Shown in pieces: positions 25,601 to 37,336 of a stretch of DNA of 64,000 nucleotides. The translations under genes were made by a program, and so were the position numbers. Below the pieces are notes generated by a model. That model was not told where the DNA came from. It searched no databases and was given only the letters and a program-made list of their open reading frames with translations. Source of the DNA: Archangium violaceum (GTDB lineage Bacteria > Myxococcota > Myxococcia > Myxococcales > Myxococcaceae); contig NZ_CP069338.1 of assembly GCF_016859125.1 (NCBI RefSeq), positions 7,875,501 to 7,939,500 on the forward strand, given 5' to 3'. How positions within the stretch are numbered: the first letter of the stretch is position 1; each line of letters starts with the position of its first letter.

Positions 25601-28600
25601 AGCGCTCGCAGGTCCTGCAGGATTCGTCGGGGGACCGCACCGACGTGGTGCGCAGCTTCGCGGACATCCTCCGTCAGCGTCCTTCCGACGTGGACGCCCG
25701 TGCCGCGCTCGAGGGCATGCTCGGCTCCGGCACCGCGCGCGAGGAGGCCGCGCGGGCCCTCATTCCGGCCTATGAGGCCACCAAGGACCACCGCAAGCTG
25801 GTGGCCGCGCTGGACGTGCTTTCCGAAGTGGCGCGTGACGACGCGGCCCGGGTACTGGCGCTGCGTCAGGCCGCGACGGTTCACCTGACGCAGCTGCGTC
25901 AGCCGGAGCTGGCCTTCGCTTCGCTCGCCCGGGCCCTGCGCCTGGCTCCGGGTGATGCCGTCCTTCGCGTCGCCGCGCGCCAGGCCGCCGAGGACGCGGA
26001 CTCGCTGGACGCCTACGCGGAGATCCTCATCGAGTTGACGGAGGAGGGGAGCACGGGCCCCTTCCGGGCGGGGCTGCTGCGAGATCTGGCCGAGGTCCAG
26101 GAGAAGAAGCTCGACGATCGGGATGCCGCGGTGAAGGCGCTCCGGTCCCTGCTGGCGCTGGAGCCCGGCAACCTCGACTGCCTGCGCGCGCTGCAGCGCC
26201 TGCACCGCGCGGGCGAGGAGTGGGCCGCGCTCGCCGAGGTGCTGGAGAAGCTCGCCGCCGCCGCGCCCGAGGTGGCCGAGCAGCTCGCGTACCTGCGCGA
26301 GGCCGCCCTGCTGCACGAGTCCAAGCTGGCCGATCTGGAGAGCGCCGCCGCCGCGTGGCGTGCCATCGCCGAGCGGGATCCGCTCCAGCGCGAGGCCGCC
26401 GTCGCCCTGGACCGGCTCTACGCGGAGCTGAACCGCCCGAAGGATCTGGCATGGGCACTCGGCCTGCGGCGCACGCAGGAGGGGCAGAGCCCGCAGGGCC
26501 GCGAGGTTTCCTTCCGCCTCGCCGAGCTGCTGCGCACCCGGCTGGACGATCCCAACGCCGCGCTCCAGCTCTATCAGGGCATCCTCGCCGAGGATCCCGG
26601 TCACCCCGGCGCCCGCGCGGCGCTCGAGGAGTGGGTGAAGGCGGCCGTGCCGATGAGCGCGGGCGCCCTGGAAGTGCTCGACCCGGTGCTGGCCCGGTTG
26701 GGAGACCACGCGCGTCGCGTGGCACTGCGTGAGGCGCGCATGGACTCCGCGCTCAGCGTGGAGAAGTCGCAGCTCGCCGCGGATATCCGCCGCATCTACG
26801 AGCAGGACATGCACCAGCCCTCGCTCGCCTTCATGGCGGCGGTGAAGGCCTTCTCGCAAGGAGTGGATCGCGAGGGCCTTCAGGTGGAACTGGAGCGGCT
26901 CGCGCGTGAGACGGGCTCGCACGAGATGCTGGCGGAGCTGTACGAGGAGGCCGCCTCGGATCTGCCCTCGGGTGACCCGTCGGGCCTCGGGCTGCTGCGT
27001 CGGTCCGCGGAGCTGCGTGAGCAGCTCGGCCAGACGGAGGAGGCCGCCAGCGTCTGGAAGAAGATCCTCGAGGACGCGCCGCAGGACCGTCAGGCGCTCG
27101 AGGCCCTCTCGCGCCTGTACGAGCGGGGGCAGAACGCCAAGAGCCTCTCCGAGGTCTATGCCGCCCAGTCGGCGCTGGCCACGGATCCCGAGGCCCGGCG
27201 CGCCCTGCTGGTGAAGGCCGGCGAGGCCCATGCCGCCGCGGGCGATGATGCCAAGGCCATCGAGACGTGGCGTTCGGCACTGGCCATCCGCAAGGCGGCG
27301 GACGGTCTGCTCGCGTTGGACAAGCTGTTCGCCAAGACGCGGCGCTTCGTGGAGCAGGCGGACGTATTGGATCAGCTCGCCGAGCTGGCCACGGACAACG
27401 AGTCCCGCCGCGGCTTCATCCTGCGCCGGGCGCAGCTGCTGGAGAAGGAAGGCAGCCACGCCGAGGCGCTGAGCGCGTACCGCGATTTGATGGCGCTGGC
27501 CCCGGCGGATCCACAGGCCGTGGCCGGTCTGGAGCGCATGCTCCAGCTCGAGGCGCAGCGGGGCGAGGCGGCGCGGCTGCTCGAGCCCGTCTACCGCGGC
27601 CTCAACGACACCCGGAAGCTGGTGGAGGCGCTGGAGATCCTCCTGCCCGGGTCCCTGCCCGCGCAGCGGCTGGAGCGGATCCAGGAGATCGCCACCCTGC
27701 GCGAGGCGCTCGGCCAGACGTCGCTCGCCTTCGCCGCGCGCCTGCGCGCCTTCAACGAGGCCCCGCAGGACGACGACGTCCGCGATGACCTGGAGCGGCT
27801 CGCGGCCGACTCCGGCTCCTTCGAGGAAGTGGCGGCGGCGTACGAGGATCAGCTCGAGCGCGGCGCCACCGAGCCCCTGGCGGGCGACCTGTGGCGACGG
27901 CTCGCGGGCATCTACGACGGGCGCCTCAAGCGCTACGATCTGGCGGTGCGCGCGTTGGAGGAGGTCAGCCGGCGCGATCCGCAGAACAAGCAGGTACTGG
28001 AGTCCATCTCGCGCGTGCATCGCCGCACCGGTGCGCACCGCGAGCTGGGGCTGGTGATGCGCCGGCAGGTAGCGGCCGAGGCGTCCGTCGCCGCGCAGGT
28101 GAACCTGCTCTTCGAGCTGGCCCACCTCGCCGAGGAGACGCTCGCCGACAAGGCGCTCGCGGCGCAGACGTACCGTGAGATCCTCGAGCGCCGGCCGGAG
28201 GACGCCAACGCCCTCAAGCTGCTGGGCCGTGTGCTGACACAGATGGAGCGCTGGCCGGAGCTGGCGCAGCACATCGAGCGGGAGATCCAGCTCGCCGACA
28301 CGCGCAACGCCCAGGAGGAGGGCAGTGAGCTGCGCGTGCGCCTGGGCCGCTTGCGGTTCAGCCGCCTGGATGATCCGCGCGGGGCGCTGGAGCTCTACCA
28401 GGAGGTGCTCCGCCGCCGGGCCGGGCACGCCGGTGCGGTGGGCGCGCTGGAGGAGATGGCGCGCTCGGACAGCCCGCTGCGTGGCCAGGCCGCGCTGGCG
28501 CTGGAGCCGGTGTTCGCGGCGGTGGGCGATCACCTCAAGCAGGTTCAGATGCTGGAGTCGCGCGTCTCCGCCGAGCCGGTGCCCCAGGAGCGCTCGGCGC

Positions 28601-31600
28601 TGCTACGGCGCATCGCGGAGACGTACGCGGGCCCGCTGGAGAACGCGGAGATGGCCTTCCTCTCCGCCACGCGCGCGCTGCGCGACATGCCGGATGACCA
28701 GCGCACGCTCGAGCTGTGCCTCTCGCTGGTGGACAAGGCGGGGGCCGCCGAGGAGTTCGCGGCCGTCCTCTCCGAGATCGCTCCGAGGGCGGGGGATGTC
28801 TCCCGGGCCGAGCTGTACCGTGCACTGGCCCGGCTGCAGGCGCGCCTGGGCGAGGACGACGAGGCGCTGGCCTCGTGGCGCAAGGTGCTGACGCTGCGGC
28901 CCACGGACACCGACGCGCTCGACAGCGTGGCGCGGCTGGTGGCCGACTCCGGCACGCCGCAGGAGTTGCTGGAGGTGTTGCGCCGCCAGCTCGCGAGCGC
29001 CGAGGAGCCGGCCCGCCGGGCATCGGTGCTGCTGCAGATCGCCGTGCTCCAGGAGGAGAAGCTGCAGGACGGGCTGGGCGCACTGGCCACCCTGCGGCGC
29101 TTGCTGGACGTGAAGCCGGACGACGCCGCCGCGCTCACGCGGATGGATGGTCTGTGCCAGAAGCTGGAGCGCTGGCCGGAGATGGCGGACGTGCTGGCGC
29201 GCCGCATCGCGCTCGTGTCGCCCGAGGAGGGACTGGAGCTGAAGTTCCGCCTCGCGGTGCTGCGCGAGACGAAGCTGTTGGACAAGGCGGGTGCGCTGTT
29301 GCTCTACGGTGAGGTGCTCTCGCTGCAGCCCAACCACGCGGGCGCGGTGGGCCGCCTGGAAGCGCTGGTGGCCCGCGAGCCGCAGAACCTGCTCGCGGTG
29401 GAGACGCTGCTGAATGCCTTCCGCGCGAGCGGGGATGTGGGTCGGCTCGCCTCGCTCATCGAGACGCGGGTGGGCGTGTCCCCGGACTCGCACGAGCGCA
29501 AGACGCTGCTGGGCGAGCTGGCCACGTTGCGCGAGGCCCAGGGCGAGCCGGAGCTCACCTTCCTGGCGCTCTTCCGGTCCTTCAAGGAGGACCCGAACGA
29601 CGCCGAGCTTCGCAAGCGGCTGGAGAACGCCACGGACGCGGCGGGCTCGTACGACGAGCTGGTGGTGGCCTACGAGGATGCGCTGCCGCGCGTGGCCGAG
29701 GCCCGCGACGCGGCGGAGATGTGCATCAAGCTGGGCCAGCTCTTCGAGTCGCGCCTGCAGGAGCCCGAGCGCGCCGTCATCTACTACGAGCGCGCGCGCA
29801 CGCTGAACCCGTCGGAGCAGCAGAAGTCGCTCGCCGCGCTGGATCGGCTGTACGTGTCCCTGGAGGCGTGGCCGGAGCTGGCCAACGTGCTGGAGTCGCT
29901 CGCGTCCTCGGCGGAGGAGACGGCGGACAAGGTGGGCTTCCTCTTCCGCCTGGGACAGCTCGTCCAGGAGAAGCTGGACGGCATGGACCGCGCGGCCTCC
30001 GCGTTCGAGCAGGTGCTGGCGCTGGAGCCCGGGCACCTCGCCTCGGCGCGGCTGCTGGAGAACATCTATGACGCGGCCGGCGCGCACGACAAGCTGTACA
30101 ACATCCTGAAGCTGCAGTCCGAGCGCGTCACCGGTCCCGAGCGCGAGCGCGTCCTCACGCGCATGGCGCAGGTGTCGGCCGAGGGCCTGGGGGATCTGGA
30201 CCAGGCCATCGCGCTGTACCGCGAGCTGCTGGCGAAGAACGCGCGCAACGAGCAGGCCTTCACCTCGCTGGAAGCCCTCTACGAGAGGGCGGGTCGCCAC
30301 GAGGAGCTGCGCACGTTGCTGTCGGACCGACTGGCGCAGACGTTGGATCCGCGCGAGGTGGTGCGGCTCAACGAGCGGCTGGGCCGGGTGCTGTACCGGC
30401 TGTTGAAGCAGCCGGCGCTGGCGGTGAGCCACCTCAAGGCCGCGTTGGATCGCGACCCGCGGCACCGGGGCGTGCTGGACACGCTGCGCGAGCTGTATGA
30501 GGAGACGGGGCCGGCGGAGGAACTGGTGGGCATCCTGCGGCGGCTCGTCCCGCTGCAGGAGTCGGCCGAGGGCGTGAAGGTGCTGCGCCTGCGGCTGGCC
30601 GAGGTGCTCACGGGGATGGGCCGGCGCGAGGAGGCGCTGGACGCGGCCCGCCGCGCGCTGGAGGTGGAGCCGCACGTGGTGGCGGACCTGGAGCGAGTCC
30701 ACGCGCTCTTCGTCTCGCTGCGGGCCTACAACGACGCGGTGCGTGCGCTCGAGCTGAAGGTGCAGGTGCACCTGCAGACCGAGGAGCGTGAGCAGGCGGT
30801 GGCCACGTGGTTCGCGGTGGCGGACCTGTGGGCCGGTGAGGGTGGCAAGCCCGAACTGGCCGCCGGGGCGCTGGAGAAGGTGCTGGAGCTCGACCCGGCC
30901 AACCGTACGGCCTACGAGCGCGCCTGCGAGCTCTACCGCGCGCACAACGACTGGCGTGCGTACGCGCAGGTGGTGGATCGCTACCTGCCGCACCTCGTCA
31001 CCGAAGAGGAGAAGCTGGCCACCCTCAAGGAGCTGGCACGGGTCCAGGAGGAGCGGCTCGGCCAGAAGGACGTGGCGTTCCTGGCGCTCTGCCGCGCGAT
31101 GCAGATCGACGCGGCGGACGATCACCTGCGCGAGGAGGTGGAGCGGCTCGCCGACGAGACGGGCTCGCACGAGGAGCTCGCCGCCGTGTACGAGGAGGTG
31201 GCGGACTCGCTGCCTCGGGGTCCGCTCGCCGAGCGCATGTACGCCACACTGGCGCGCGTCCACGACCTGAAGCTGGACGATCCGCAGGCCGCGGAAGGGG
31301 CGCTGCGGAAGATCCTCGAGTTCGACCCGACGAACGCCACGGCGCTCGATGGGCTGGCGGGGATGTTCCAGCGGCGTGGCCGCGAGCGTGAGTACGTGGT
31401 GGCGCTGGAGCAGAAGCTCGAGGCCGCCGGCTCCATCGAGGCGCGCAAGGGCATCCTCCGGGAGATCTCCCGCGTCTTCGAGGAGCAGGGGGACCCGGAC
31501 GAGGCCGCGAGCGCGCTGCTGCGTGCGTTGGACCTGGAGCCGGACGCCGAGACGTTGGGCGTGCTCACCGATCTGTACCGCCGTCAGAATGCCTGGAAGG

Positions 31601-34600
31601 ACGTGGCGTCCACGCTGCTCCGGGCTCGAGACCTGGCGGCCACCGTGGAGGAGCGGGCACGCATCCAGGTGGAGGTGGCGAACGTCTATGAGCGCGACAT
31701 CGGTGACGACGAGGCCGCGGTGGTCGCGTTCCGCCAGGCGCTCGAGTTCGAGCCGTACAACCTCCAGGCGCTGGAGTCGATGGAGCGGCTGTACACCAAG
31801 CTGGATCAGCCGGCGGATCTGCTCGCCATCTACGAGCGCATGCTCGAGGTGGTCTCGGACTACCGCGAGCGCGTGCGGGTGATGTTCCGCTGCGCGAGCA
31901 TCTGGGAGGACAAGTTCCAGAACCCGGCCAACGCGGATGCCTTCATCGAGGGCGTGCTGGCCATCGATCCGCAGAACCTGCAGGCCATCAAGACGCTGAT
32001 CCGCCTGCGGCGCATGCAGGGCCGGTGGGAGGATCTGATCGTCGCGTACGAGCGGCAGCTCCAGCTGGCCACGACGCCGCAGGAGCAGGCCGAGCTGTAC
32101 GTGGAGATCGGCAACGTCTACCACCAGCAGCTCAAGCAGGTGGACCGGGCGGTGAACACGTACCACCAGGCGCAGGCGGTGGATCCGATGAGCCGGCCGG
32201 CGCTGCACGCGCTCGGCAAGCTGTACGAGCGAAGCGGCAACTGGCCCTACGCCCTGGAGATGCTGCAGCAGGAGGCGCAGCTGGCGGGGCCGGTGCCCGA
32301 GGCGGTGGAGCTGTACTACCGCATGGGCAAGATGCAGGAGGACATGCTGATGGACACGGGCAGCGCCCGTGTCGCCTATCAGAATGCCCTCTCCATCGAT
32401 CCGGGCCACCTGCCCAGCATCCGCGCCCTCAAGGGCATCCAGGAGCAGGAGAAGGACTGGGGCGGTTACGAGCAGACGCTGCTCCAGGAGGCGCATCAGA
32501 CCGAGGAGCCCGAGGCCAAGGCGCGCGCGTTGTTGGAGGTGGCACGCTACAACGCCGAGACGAAGGGCGATCCGGACACGGCCACCGCCTACTACGAGGA
32601 GACCCTCAAGTACGCTCCGGACAGCCTGGAGGCGGCGCGTCCGCTCTCGGACGTCTACAGCGCGCGTGAGGACTGGGTGTCCGCCGAGCGGATGCTCGAC
32701 ATCGTCGTGCGCAAGATGGCGGAGCGGGCCATCGCGGAGAAGGACACCGCGCTCACCGCGGAGCTCTGCCGGCAGCTGTACCGGCTGGGCTACGTGGCGG
32801 ACAAGTTGGGCAATCGTGACAAGGCGCTCGACTCGTACAAGAAGGCCTACGACCTCGATGCGACCTACCTGCCGGTGCTCGAGGGCTACGGTCACCTGCT
32901 CGTGCAGCACGCGAAGCGGTACGAGGACGCGCTGCGCATCTTCCAGACCATCCTCATCCACCACCGTGAGGAGCTCACGGACATGGAGGTGGTGGAGGTC
33001 TACTGGCAGCTCGGCGACATCCACGCGAAGCTGAACCAGCTGGATCGCGCGCAGAACCACTTCGAGAAGGCACTGGCCGTCGACCCCAGCCATGAGGCGT
33101 CCCTGCGGGCCCTGGTGGCGCTCATGGATCAATCGGGCCGTTGGGAGCGGGCCGCCGATCTCCGCCAGCAGCTCGCCAACGTGCTGGAAGGGGAGGCGAA
33201 GGCGAGCGTCTTCCTGGAGCTGGGCCAGCTCGCACGGGAGAAGCTGAAGGACCCGTACCAGGCCATCGACGCGTACACCGGTGCGCTCAAGCTGCTGCCC
33301 GAGTCGCTCGAGGTGATGGACTCGCTGTACGTGCTGTTGCGTGAGACGCGCCAGGGCCAGAAGGCCGCGGACACGTTGGAGCGGATGCTCCGGCTGCCCG
33401 CGCTGGCCGCCGAGCCGAACAAGGCGAAGCGGGTGTGGTTCGCGCTCGGCGAGCTGCGCCGGGACGAGCTGCGCGACGTGGAGGGCGCGGCCGTGGCGTT
33501 CAACACGGCGTTGGATCTGGACCATCGCTTCGTCGAAGCATTCAGCGCGCTCGAGGCCATGTTGGGTGGCGCGGGCCAGTGGAAGGCGCTGGAGGAGAAC
33601 TACGCGAAGATGATCGGGCGCATGCCGAAGACGCCCGACACGCACGTGGCGCGCATGACGCTGTGGCGGGCTCTGGGAGACCTCTACCGCCAGGTGCTGA
33701 AGAGCCAGGAGGGGGCGCTGGCGGCCTACGGCGTCGTCGCCAAGGGCCTGCCAGATGACGCCCAGGTGCAGGAGATCTACGCCGAGCTGGCCGCGGCTTC
33801 TCCGGGCAAGGAGGACGAGGCCATCGCCGCGCTCCGCCGTGCCCTGCCGAACACGGGCGAGCCGCGCAAGGTGGTCTCTCAGCTGGTGCGTTTGTCCGCG
33901 CTGCGCAAGGACTACGACGGCGCGTGGATGGCCGCTCAAGCCGTGTCGGGGCTGCTGGGCGAGGCGGGGGATGACGAGAAGGAGATCCTCTCCAAGCTGG
34001 GGCCCTACGCGAAGCGCAAGGAGGTGGCCCAGCGGCCGCTGCCGGACCGGATGTGGCAGACGCACCTGCTGCACCCGAAGCTGCGCGGGCCGTTCACCGA
34101 GCTGATGGGGCTGCTCTTCGAGCAGGTGGGGCACCTGTACGCGGTCCCCTTCCAGAACTACCAGATCGTCCCGAAGAAGCACCGCATCGACCTGGCGAGC
34201 GCGCAGGAGTACCACGCGCAGCACTACCGGTACGTGGCGCGCCTCTTCGGGATGGACGCGGTGGAGCTGTATTCGCCGCACCTGGTGGTCCGCCGCGAGA
34301 ACATGGCGAAGCGCTCCAACGAGCCGACGCCGGATCCGCGCCTCAACGTGGAGGTGCTGCAAACGCACCCGCCCTGCGTGCGCGCGGGTGGGCGTTTCTT
34401 CGCGGAGCAGGGACAGAAGGAGGCGTACTACCTGCTGGGACGGACGTTCGCGCTGGTGCGCCCGGAGCTGGCCTTCAGCCAGCGTCTGGCCCCGGAGCGG
34501 CTCGAGGCCGTGGTTCAGGCCGCGCTCGGTCTGGTGGTTCCCAACCTGCGCTTCACGGTGGATCCGCGGCTGGTGGATGCCGAGCGCCGTGTGCTGGAGA

Positions 34601-34905
34601 AGAGCTTCAGCGACCAGGCTCGTGCGGCACTGGCCAAGGTGGCGCGCGTCTACATGCCCACGGCTACGCCCGCGGATGTCCGCCAGTACCTCGAGGGGGT
34701 GGAGCTGACGGCGGCGCGTGCCGGCCTCCTCGCGGCGGGTGAATGCGAGCCCGTCAAGCGCATGGTGCTGGAGGAGACCGGGTCGGCCTTCCGGGTCTCC
34801 ACGAAGGTGAAGCTGAAGGAGCTGCTGCTGTTCGCCACGTCCGACGAGCTCCGCGAGCTGCGTGTCGCGGTGGGTACGGACGTGGAGGTGCAGGTGAGGA
34901 AGTAG
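22639..34905 (+). CDS. gltI: Giant cytoplasmic TPR protein GltI (AgmK)
   Basis: 4,088 residues with no signal peptide ([19 protein letters not shown]). Nearly the whole length is helical repeats. Longer modules of roughly 100-200 residues recur with phrases like [25 protein letters not shown]..., [14 protein letters not shown] and DPxxALxxYxxVL. The final ~290 residues (from ~3800, [21 protein letters not shown]) are a distinct non-repeat domain. In M. xanthus GltI/AgmK, of comparable giant size, is a cytoplasmic platform component of gliding focal adhesions that connects with MglA/AglZ and the inner-membrane Glt proteins. The identification rests on size, TPR architecture and position just before gltJ. 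Two mirror ORFs (1,748 and 2,110 codons) on the opposite strand are composition artefacts. Confidence 0.88.
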   Translation: MDQPNLRRPAERVVSDRPFAEVEAALEKAGRVEELIRLYEGRARETPTTEAVRVLVRAGQLAYERLRNPARSEELLRRALLIAEDPRPVLRGLKIVYEARQDMAALVDVLERLGALSKGDEAVSCFMKAANFHEQKLFRRDRAVLCLQRAARIKPERATFKRVRQLLLAEERFQPIFESLERERAALGGEGMAEEYASFAERLVEDPTEHVLAQQALAVARELDPKNVRVEKATQTLERFEQSWRERARMLRGMSLEERDRKSAARLSLLVAKLHAWYEPAATDKVKEALDRCFLLWPGMPEALNLIERVAERNGDFTPAQAWLETLAGEARERNAQVDLWLRLGTLRLTRLNDAAGALAAFEKATTVDPARADVATLGAELLLEQGRAAEALAMLERYLGTVKDRVTQVALRLRLADLCLHQNDGDAARVHLDAALKLDPANALAAFQLARLLAEEENFEALEPLLDLALLAPRPRAERVAFCEGLALLYEEADNARGAFEVLARALALEPTRPMLLDSVMEHASRAHAEPALAMALRRAATVAPPEAALPLWRHLAQLLQGTLADPAGAEAAWKEVLARAPGDGAAQEAVKSLRAAAALTDDPKVRLEGEIARREATGAAPAELEPMVRELVKLAPDDPAPVRRLQALCVALSKFEEAAALAGKLAKLAETQVERSDWAGRQARLFAERLNRPQEAAGLFLQLLAENVATGVVLGGLERLAAAGVRTAEIAEALANHYGRGGDHQRQVSAMVQQLEATKDAAGRQRLFGQIADIHEKHLADGRGAFDYRVRALREAPTDEANRAELARLAHDLSVHAELVRVLRALATEAEAPELAVQLLSDASRLAEESAALPEAIGTMEAALQRVPESPEVLGRLIQLYGKSGRAADADALLRKRILTATKAEKVELQMQLVELNAGLGRPLEAAEALQAAIHSGADEVRHLPRLAELYEKAGRNRELGEVLARQIALAEDAGDLDRVARLTLKRSQVLQDSSGDRTDVVRSFADILRQRPSDVDARAALEGMLGSGTAREEAARALIPAYEATKDHRKLVAALDVLSEVARDDAARVLALRQAATVHLTQLRQPELAFASLARALRLAPGDAVLRVAARQAAEDADSLDAYAEILIELTEEGSTGPFRAGLLRDLAEVQEKKLDDRDAAVKALRSLLALEPGNLDCLRALQRLHRAGEEWAALAEVLEKLAAAAPEVAEQLAYLREAALLHESKLADLESAAAAWRAIAERDPLQREAAVALDRLYAELNRPKDLAWALGLRRTQEGQSPQGREVSFRLAELLRTRLDDPNAALQLYQGILAEDPGHPGARAALEEWVKAAVPMSAGALEVLDPVLARLGDHARRVALREARMDSALSVEKSQLAADIRRIYEQDMHQPSLAFMAAVKAFSQGVDREGLQVELERLARETGSHEMLAELYEEAASDLPSGDPSGLGLLRRSAELREQLGQTEEAASVWKKILEDAPQDRQALEALSRLYERGQNAKSLSEVYAAQSALATDPEARRALLVKAGEAHAAAGDDAKAIETWRSALAIRKAADGLLALDKLFAKTRRFVEQADVLDQLAELATDNESRRGFILRRAQLLEKEGSHAEALSAYRDLMALAPADPQAVAGLERMLQLEAQRGEAARLLEPVYRGLNDTRKLVEALEILLPGSLPAQRLERIQEIATLREALGQTSLAFAARLRAFNEAPQDDDVRDDLERLAADSGSFEEVAAAYEDQLERGATEPLAGDLWRRLAGIYDGRLKRYDLAVRALEEVSRRDPQNKQVLESISRVHRRTGAHRELGLVMRRQVAAEASVAAQVNLLFELAHLAEETLADKALAAQTYREILERRPEDANALKLLGRVLTQMERWPELAQHIEREIQLADTRNAQEEGSELRVRLGRLRFSRLDDPRGALELYQEVLRRRAGHAGAVGALEEMARSDSPLRGQAALALEPVFAAVGDHLKQVQMLESRVSAEPVPQERSALLRRIAETYAGPLENAEMAFLSATRALRDMPDDQRTLELCLSLVDKAGAAEEFAAVLSEIAPRAGDVSRAELYRALARLQARLGEDDEALASWRKVLTLRPTDTDALDSVARLVADSGTPQELLEVLRRQLASAEEPARRASVLLQIAVLQEEKLQDGLGALATLRRLLDVKPDDAAALTRMDGLCQKLERWPEMADVLARRIALVSPEEGLELKFRLAVLRETKLLDKAGALLLYGEVLSLQPNHAGAVGRLEALVAREPQNLLAVETLLNAFRASGDVGRLASLIETRVGVSPDSHERKTLLGELATLREAQGEPELTFLALFRSFKEDPNDAELRKRLENATDAAGSYDELVVAYEDALPRVAEARDAAEMCIKLGQLFESRLQEPERAVIYYERARTLNPSEQQKSLAALDRLYVSLEAWPELANVLESLASSAEETADKVGFLFRLGQLVQEKLDGMDRAASAFEQVLALEPGHLASARLLENIYDAAGAHDKLYNILKLQSERVTGPERERVLTRMAQVSAEGLGDLDQAIALYRELLAKNARNEQAFTSLEALYERAGRHEELRTLLSDRLAQTLDPREVVRLNERLGRVLYRLLKQPALAVSHLKAALDRDPRHRGVLDTLRELYEETGPAEELVGILRRLVPLQESAEGVKVLRLRLAEVLTGMGRREEALDAARRALEVEPHVVADLERVHALFVSLRAYNDAVRALELKVQVHLQTEEREQAVATWFAVADLWAGEGGKPELAAGALEKVLELDPANRTAYERACELYRAHNDWRAYAQVVDRYLPHLVTEEEKLATLKELARVQEERLGQKDVAFLALCRAMQIDAADDHLREEVERLADETGSHEELAAVYEEVADSLPRGPLAERMYATLARVHDLKLDDPQAAEGALRKILEFDPTNATALDGLAGMFQRRGREREYVVALEQKLEAAGSIEARKGILREISRVFEEQGDPDEAASALLRALDLEPDAETLGVLTDLYRRQNAWKDVASTLLRARDLAATVEERARIQVEVANVYERDIGDDEAAVVAFRQALEFEPYNLQALESMERLYTKLDQPADLLAIYERMLEVVSDYRERVRVMFRCASIWEDKFQNPANADAFIEGVLAIDPQNLQAIKTLIRLRRMQGRWEDLIVAYERQLQLATTPQEQAELYVEIGNVYHQQLKQVDRAVNTYHQAQAVDPMSRPALHALGKLYERSGNWPYALEMLQQEAQLAGPVPEAVELYYRMGKMQEDMLMDTGSARVAYQNALSIDPGHLPSIRALKGIQEQEKDWGGYEQTLLQEAHQTEEPEAKARALLEVARYNAETKGDPDTATAYYEETLKYAPDSLEAARPLSDVYSAREDWVSAERMLDIVVRKMAERAIAEKDTALTAELCRQLYRLGYVADKLGNRDKALDSYKKAYDLDATYLPVLEGYGHLLVQHAKRYEDALRIFQTILIHHREELTDMEVVEVYWQLGDIHAKLNQLDRAQNHFEKALAVDPSHEASLRALVALMDQSGRWERAADLRQQLANVLEGEAKASVFLELGQLAREKLKDPYQAIDAYTGALKLLPESLEVMDSLYVLLRETRQGQKAADTLERMLRLPALAAEPNKAKRVWFALGELRRDELRDVEGAAVAFNTALDLDHRFVEAFSALEAMLGGAGQWKALEENYAKMIGRMPKTPDTHVARMTLWRALGDLYRQVLKSQEGALAAYGVVAKGLPDDAQVQEIYAELAAASPGKEDEAIAALRRALPNTGEPRKVVSQLVRLSALRKDYDGAWMAAQAVSGLLGEAGDDEKEILSKLGPYAKRKEVAQRPLPDRMWQTHLLHPKLRGPFTELMGLLFEQVGHLYAVPFQNYQIVPKKHRIDLASAQEYHAQHYRYVARLFGMDAVELYSPHLVVRRENMAKRSNEPTPDPRLNVEVLQTHPPCVRAGGRFFAEQGQKEAYYLLGRTFALVRPELAFSQRLAPERLEAVVQAALGLVVPNLRFTVDPRLVDAERRVLEKSFSDQARAALAKVARVYMPTATPADVRQYLEGVELTAARAGLLAAGECEPVKRMVLEETGSAFRVSTKVKLKELLLFATSDELRELRVAVGTDVEVQVRK

Positions 34906-34986
34906 ATGAGCAGCTCGAGTGTGCGTGAGACCCAAACGAGGGGCTCACCCGTTGAACCGGCAACCGGGCGGGCGAGGTCGGCATCC

Positions 34987-35015
34987 TTGACCCCCCCGGG
35001 TGCCACCTCTACGAT
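34987..35015 (+). promoter_or_regulatory. Candidate sigma70 promoter of gltJ
   Basis: TTGACC (34987-34992), 17 bases, TACGAT (35010-35015), about 45 bases before the gltJ ATG. The 150-base gap between gltI and gltJ otherwise holds no gene. The same -35 box and spacer are found ahead of gltD. Sequence match only. Confidence 0.55.
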
Positions 35016-35059
35016 TCCGGCGGGTTTTCTCCCGTCATTTCTGACAGTTGCGGGGAACG

Positions 35060-37114
35060 ATGCGTTTCGTCTGCGATAGCTGCCGCGCGCAGTACATGAT
35101 TAGCGACGACAAGGTGGGCGCGAAGGGCGTCAAGGTTCGTTGCAAGAAGTGCGGCTACAACATCGTGGTCCGCCCCGCCGGCTCCACGCCGGCGAAGGAG
35201 GATGGGACGGGCAGTGAGGCCGCTGGCGGTGCGGCCGCGTCCCAGAGTCAATCCAACAACGACGGCTTCGGGCTGCCCGCGTCACTGGGCACGCCCCCCG
35301 AGGGCGGCATCTTCAGTGGTGTGGAGGATGACGAGCTCGGCGCCGTATTCGACCAGGTGCTCAACTCGGGGTCGCACAGGATTCCGGCGGGCGAGTCGGC
35401 GGGTGACGGTCCGGCGCAGCTGGATGCGTCGGCCCTGTCGGACACTGGCGAGACGGTGCGCAAGCTCGCGGAGGCCGAGGAGGGGAGCGCGAAGCCCGCG
35501 GCCTCACACGAGTGGTTCGTCGCCATCGACGAGAAGCAGGTGGGTCCCCTGTCGCTCGAGAAGGTGAAGGACTACTGGGAGCGGGGAGAGGTCGGTCCGG
35601 ACAGTCTGTGCTGGCGTGCGGGCTTCAGCGACTGGATTCCGCTCTCGGAGGCCTCGGAGCTGGCGTCGGTGCTGGCGCCGCGCCCGACCAAGCCTGTCAT
35701 CGTGGAGCCCGCGCCGGTGGCGTCGTCCTCGCCGGTTGCGTCCGGGCCGGTGGAGTCCGCCTTCAGCGCCGGAGGTGGCGCGTCGAAGTCGGCGAAGGCC
35801 AACACGCCAGCGCCCGTGGCTCCGTCCGCGCAGGACTCTGGCTGGAAGCCTTCGGCCGCGAGCGTGCTCGCCTCGCTGGTGAAAGAGGAGAACGAGGCGC
35901 TATCGAAGCCGGCGCCGAAGGCCTCGCCGGTGGAGGAGAGGGCGAAGCCCGCGGCGTCGGGGCTGCTCGACGTGCCTCCGCCGGAGTCCGCGCCGGTGGC
36001 GGCTCCGAGCCCGCTGATGGCCGAGCCTCCCGCGCCCGCGCCGTACATGCAGCCCGCTCCAGGGCCTGCGTATGCGCAGCCGCCCGCTCAGGCGTACGCG
36101 CAGCCGATGGCCCAGCCGTATCCGCCTCCCCAGCAGTATGCGCCGCCTCAGGCGTACCCTGGCTACCCGCCTGCGGCCCCCGCGCCGAAGCAGGGCGGCA
36201 AGATGGGGATGATCATCGGAGTGGCGGCGGGCGTGGTGTTGCTCGTCGGTGGAGTGGGGGTCTACTTCGCGACCCGGCCTTCCGAGCAGGCGGCTGTGAC
36301 GCCACCCGCGGCGACACAGCAGGTGGCCCAGGCGACGGCTCCGTCGAAGCCAGCGGAGCTGCCGCCCATGCCTCCGCCTCCGGCGGGGGTGGCGCAGAAC
36401 ACCCAGGGCACGCCCGCTGCGGGGACCACGGGCCAGCCGACCACTGCGCCTTCGACGGCACCGGCGGTTGCGGCCGCGGGGACTCCGGGAACCGCGCCAG
36501 CGGCGAACCCGGCGACGCCTCCGCCTGCCGAGCCGGTGAAGCCCGCCGAGCCGGCGAAGACGGAGCCGCAGCAGGTCGCTCGTGCCGAGGTGCCGGAGCG
36601 TAACGGTACCAAGCGCCCCACGTCGGTCAGCCGTCCTTCGGCGAGCCGCAGCAACAACGAGGAAGAACCGGTCGCGCGTAACACCAGGTCGCAGGCGAGG
36701 AGCGGCGGGAACGCGGATGACGAGTTCGACGAGCTCTTCGGGACGAAGAAGCCGAGTGCCAAGAACGGCACCGCGTCGGCGAATGGGCGTACGGCCTACA
36801 TCCCGCCGGAGCCTGGTGGTGGGGCGGCGCTCGACAAGCTCGGGCAGTCGGACATCATGCAGGTGGTGCTGGCCAACAAGCCGGCGATCATCAAGTGCGT
36901 GAACGAGCAGAAGAAGAAGGATCCAGGCCTGAGTGGCAAGCTGGTGATGCGCTGGACGATCCAGACGAACGGCAAGACGAAGAACGTGTCCTGCCAGACG
37001 TCGGAGTTCCGTTCGACCTACATGGCGAGCTGCATTTCCGGGCTCATCAAGGGTTGGAATTTCCCGAAGCACCGGGTGCAGGGCGAGCCCATCGACTTCC
37101 CGTTCACCTTCTAA
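35060..37114 (+). CDS. gltJ: Gliding motility protein GltJ (AgmX): zinc ribbon, GYF domain, TM helix, AgmX/PglI C-terminal domain
   Basis: 684 residues; ATG 35060 follows GGGGA. The N-terminal zinc ribbon of MJ0042 type has C5/C8 and C28/C31. Residues ~150-205 form a GYF_2 (DUF4339) domain (EWFVAIDEKQVGPLSLEKV, then WRAGFSDWIPL). Long Pro/Ala-rich linkers flank a single membrane helix (~382-406, GMIIGVAAGVVLLVGGVGVYF). The last ~95 residues are an AgmX/PglI TonB-like domain (IMQVVLANKPAIIKCVNEQKKKDPGLSGKLVMRW). In M. xanthus the cytoplasmic zinc ribbon and GYF domain of GltJ are reported to act as the switch bound by the polarity GTPase MglA, while the periplasmic part contacts the outer complex. 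Domain order matches that protein. Confidence 0.93.
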   Translation: MRFVCDSCRAQYMISDDKVGAKGVKVRCKKCGYNIVVRPAGSTPAKEDGTGSEAAGGAAASQSQSNNDGFGLPASLGTPPEGGIFSGVEDDELGAVFDQVLNSGSHRIPAGESAGDGPAQLDASALSDTGETVRKLAEAEEGSAKPAASHEWFVAIDEKQVGPLSLEKVKDYWERGEVGPDSLCWRAGFSDWIPLSEASELASVLAPRPTKPVIVEPAPVASSSPVASGPVESAFSAGGGASKSAKANTPAPVAPSAQDSGWKPSAASVLASLVKEENEALSKPAPKASPVEERAKPAASGLLDVPPPESAPVAAPSPLMAEPPAPAPYMQPAPGPAYAQPPAQAYAQPMAQPYPPPQQYAPPQAYPGYPPAAPAPKQGGKMGMIIGVAAGVVLLVGGVGVYFATRPSEQAAVTPPAATQQVAQATAPSKPAELPPMPPPPAGVAQNTQGTPAAGTTGQPTTAPSTAPAVAAAGTPGTAPAANPATPPPAEPVKPAEPAKTEPQQVARAEVPERNGTKRPTSVSRPSASRSNNEEEPVARNTRSQARSGGNADDEFDELFGTKKPSAKNGTASANGRTAYIPPEPGGGAALDKLGQSDIMQVVLANKPAIIKCVNEQKKKDPGLSGKLVMRWTIQTNGKTKNVSCQTSEFRSTYMASCISGLIKGWNFPKHRVQGEPIDFPFTF

Positions 37115-37213
37115 TCGTCCAGGATGCAGACAGTTACTTTTGAGTCAAATGACTCGTACGACTGTCCGCTTCCATGGAGGATGAATTTGCTCCTGGAGGA
37201 TGCGTCGAAGGGT

Positions 37214-37255
37214 GTGTCGACATTCGTTGACACGTCTGGAGCGGCGGGACTAAAG
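37214..37255 (+). promoter_or_regulatory. Candidate promoter with overlapping inverted repeat ahead of lipoprotein gene
   Basis: TTGACA (37227-37232), 17 bases, CTAAAG (37250-37255). The -35 box lies inside an imperfect inverted repeat GTGTCGAC-ATTC-GTTGACAC (37214-37233, 7 of 8 pairs), which would suit a repressor site. The -10 match is weak. Confidence 0.35.
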
Positions 37256-37336
37256 CCGCGCGCTGAAGGACGGAGGGGGCCTGAGAGGCCGGAGGTCCAC
37301 CTCGTGAGACGTATCCATTCAGGAGGAAGCCGAGAA

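Noticed and set aside
23287-28533. Minus-strand ORF of 1,748 codons opposite gltI
   Set aside because: Same reason: mirror frame of the TPR coding sequence, no domain, no ribosome site.
28603-34935. Minus-strand ORF of 2,110 codons opposite gltI
   Set aside because: Lies fully antisense to the gltI coding frame; composition (runs of Leu/Arg/Gln/His/Val) is that of a mirror frame in GC-rich DNA and contains no recognisable motifs.
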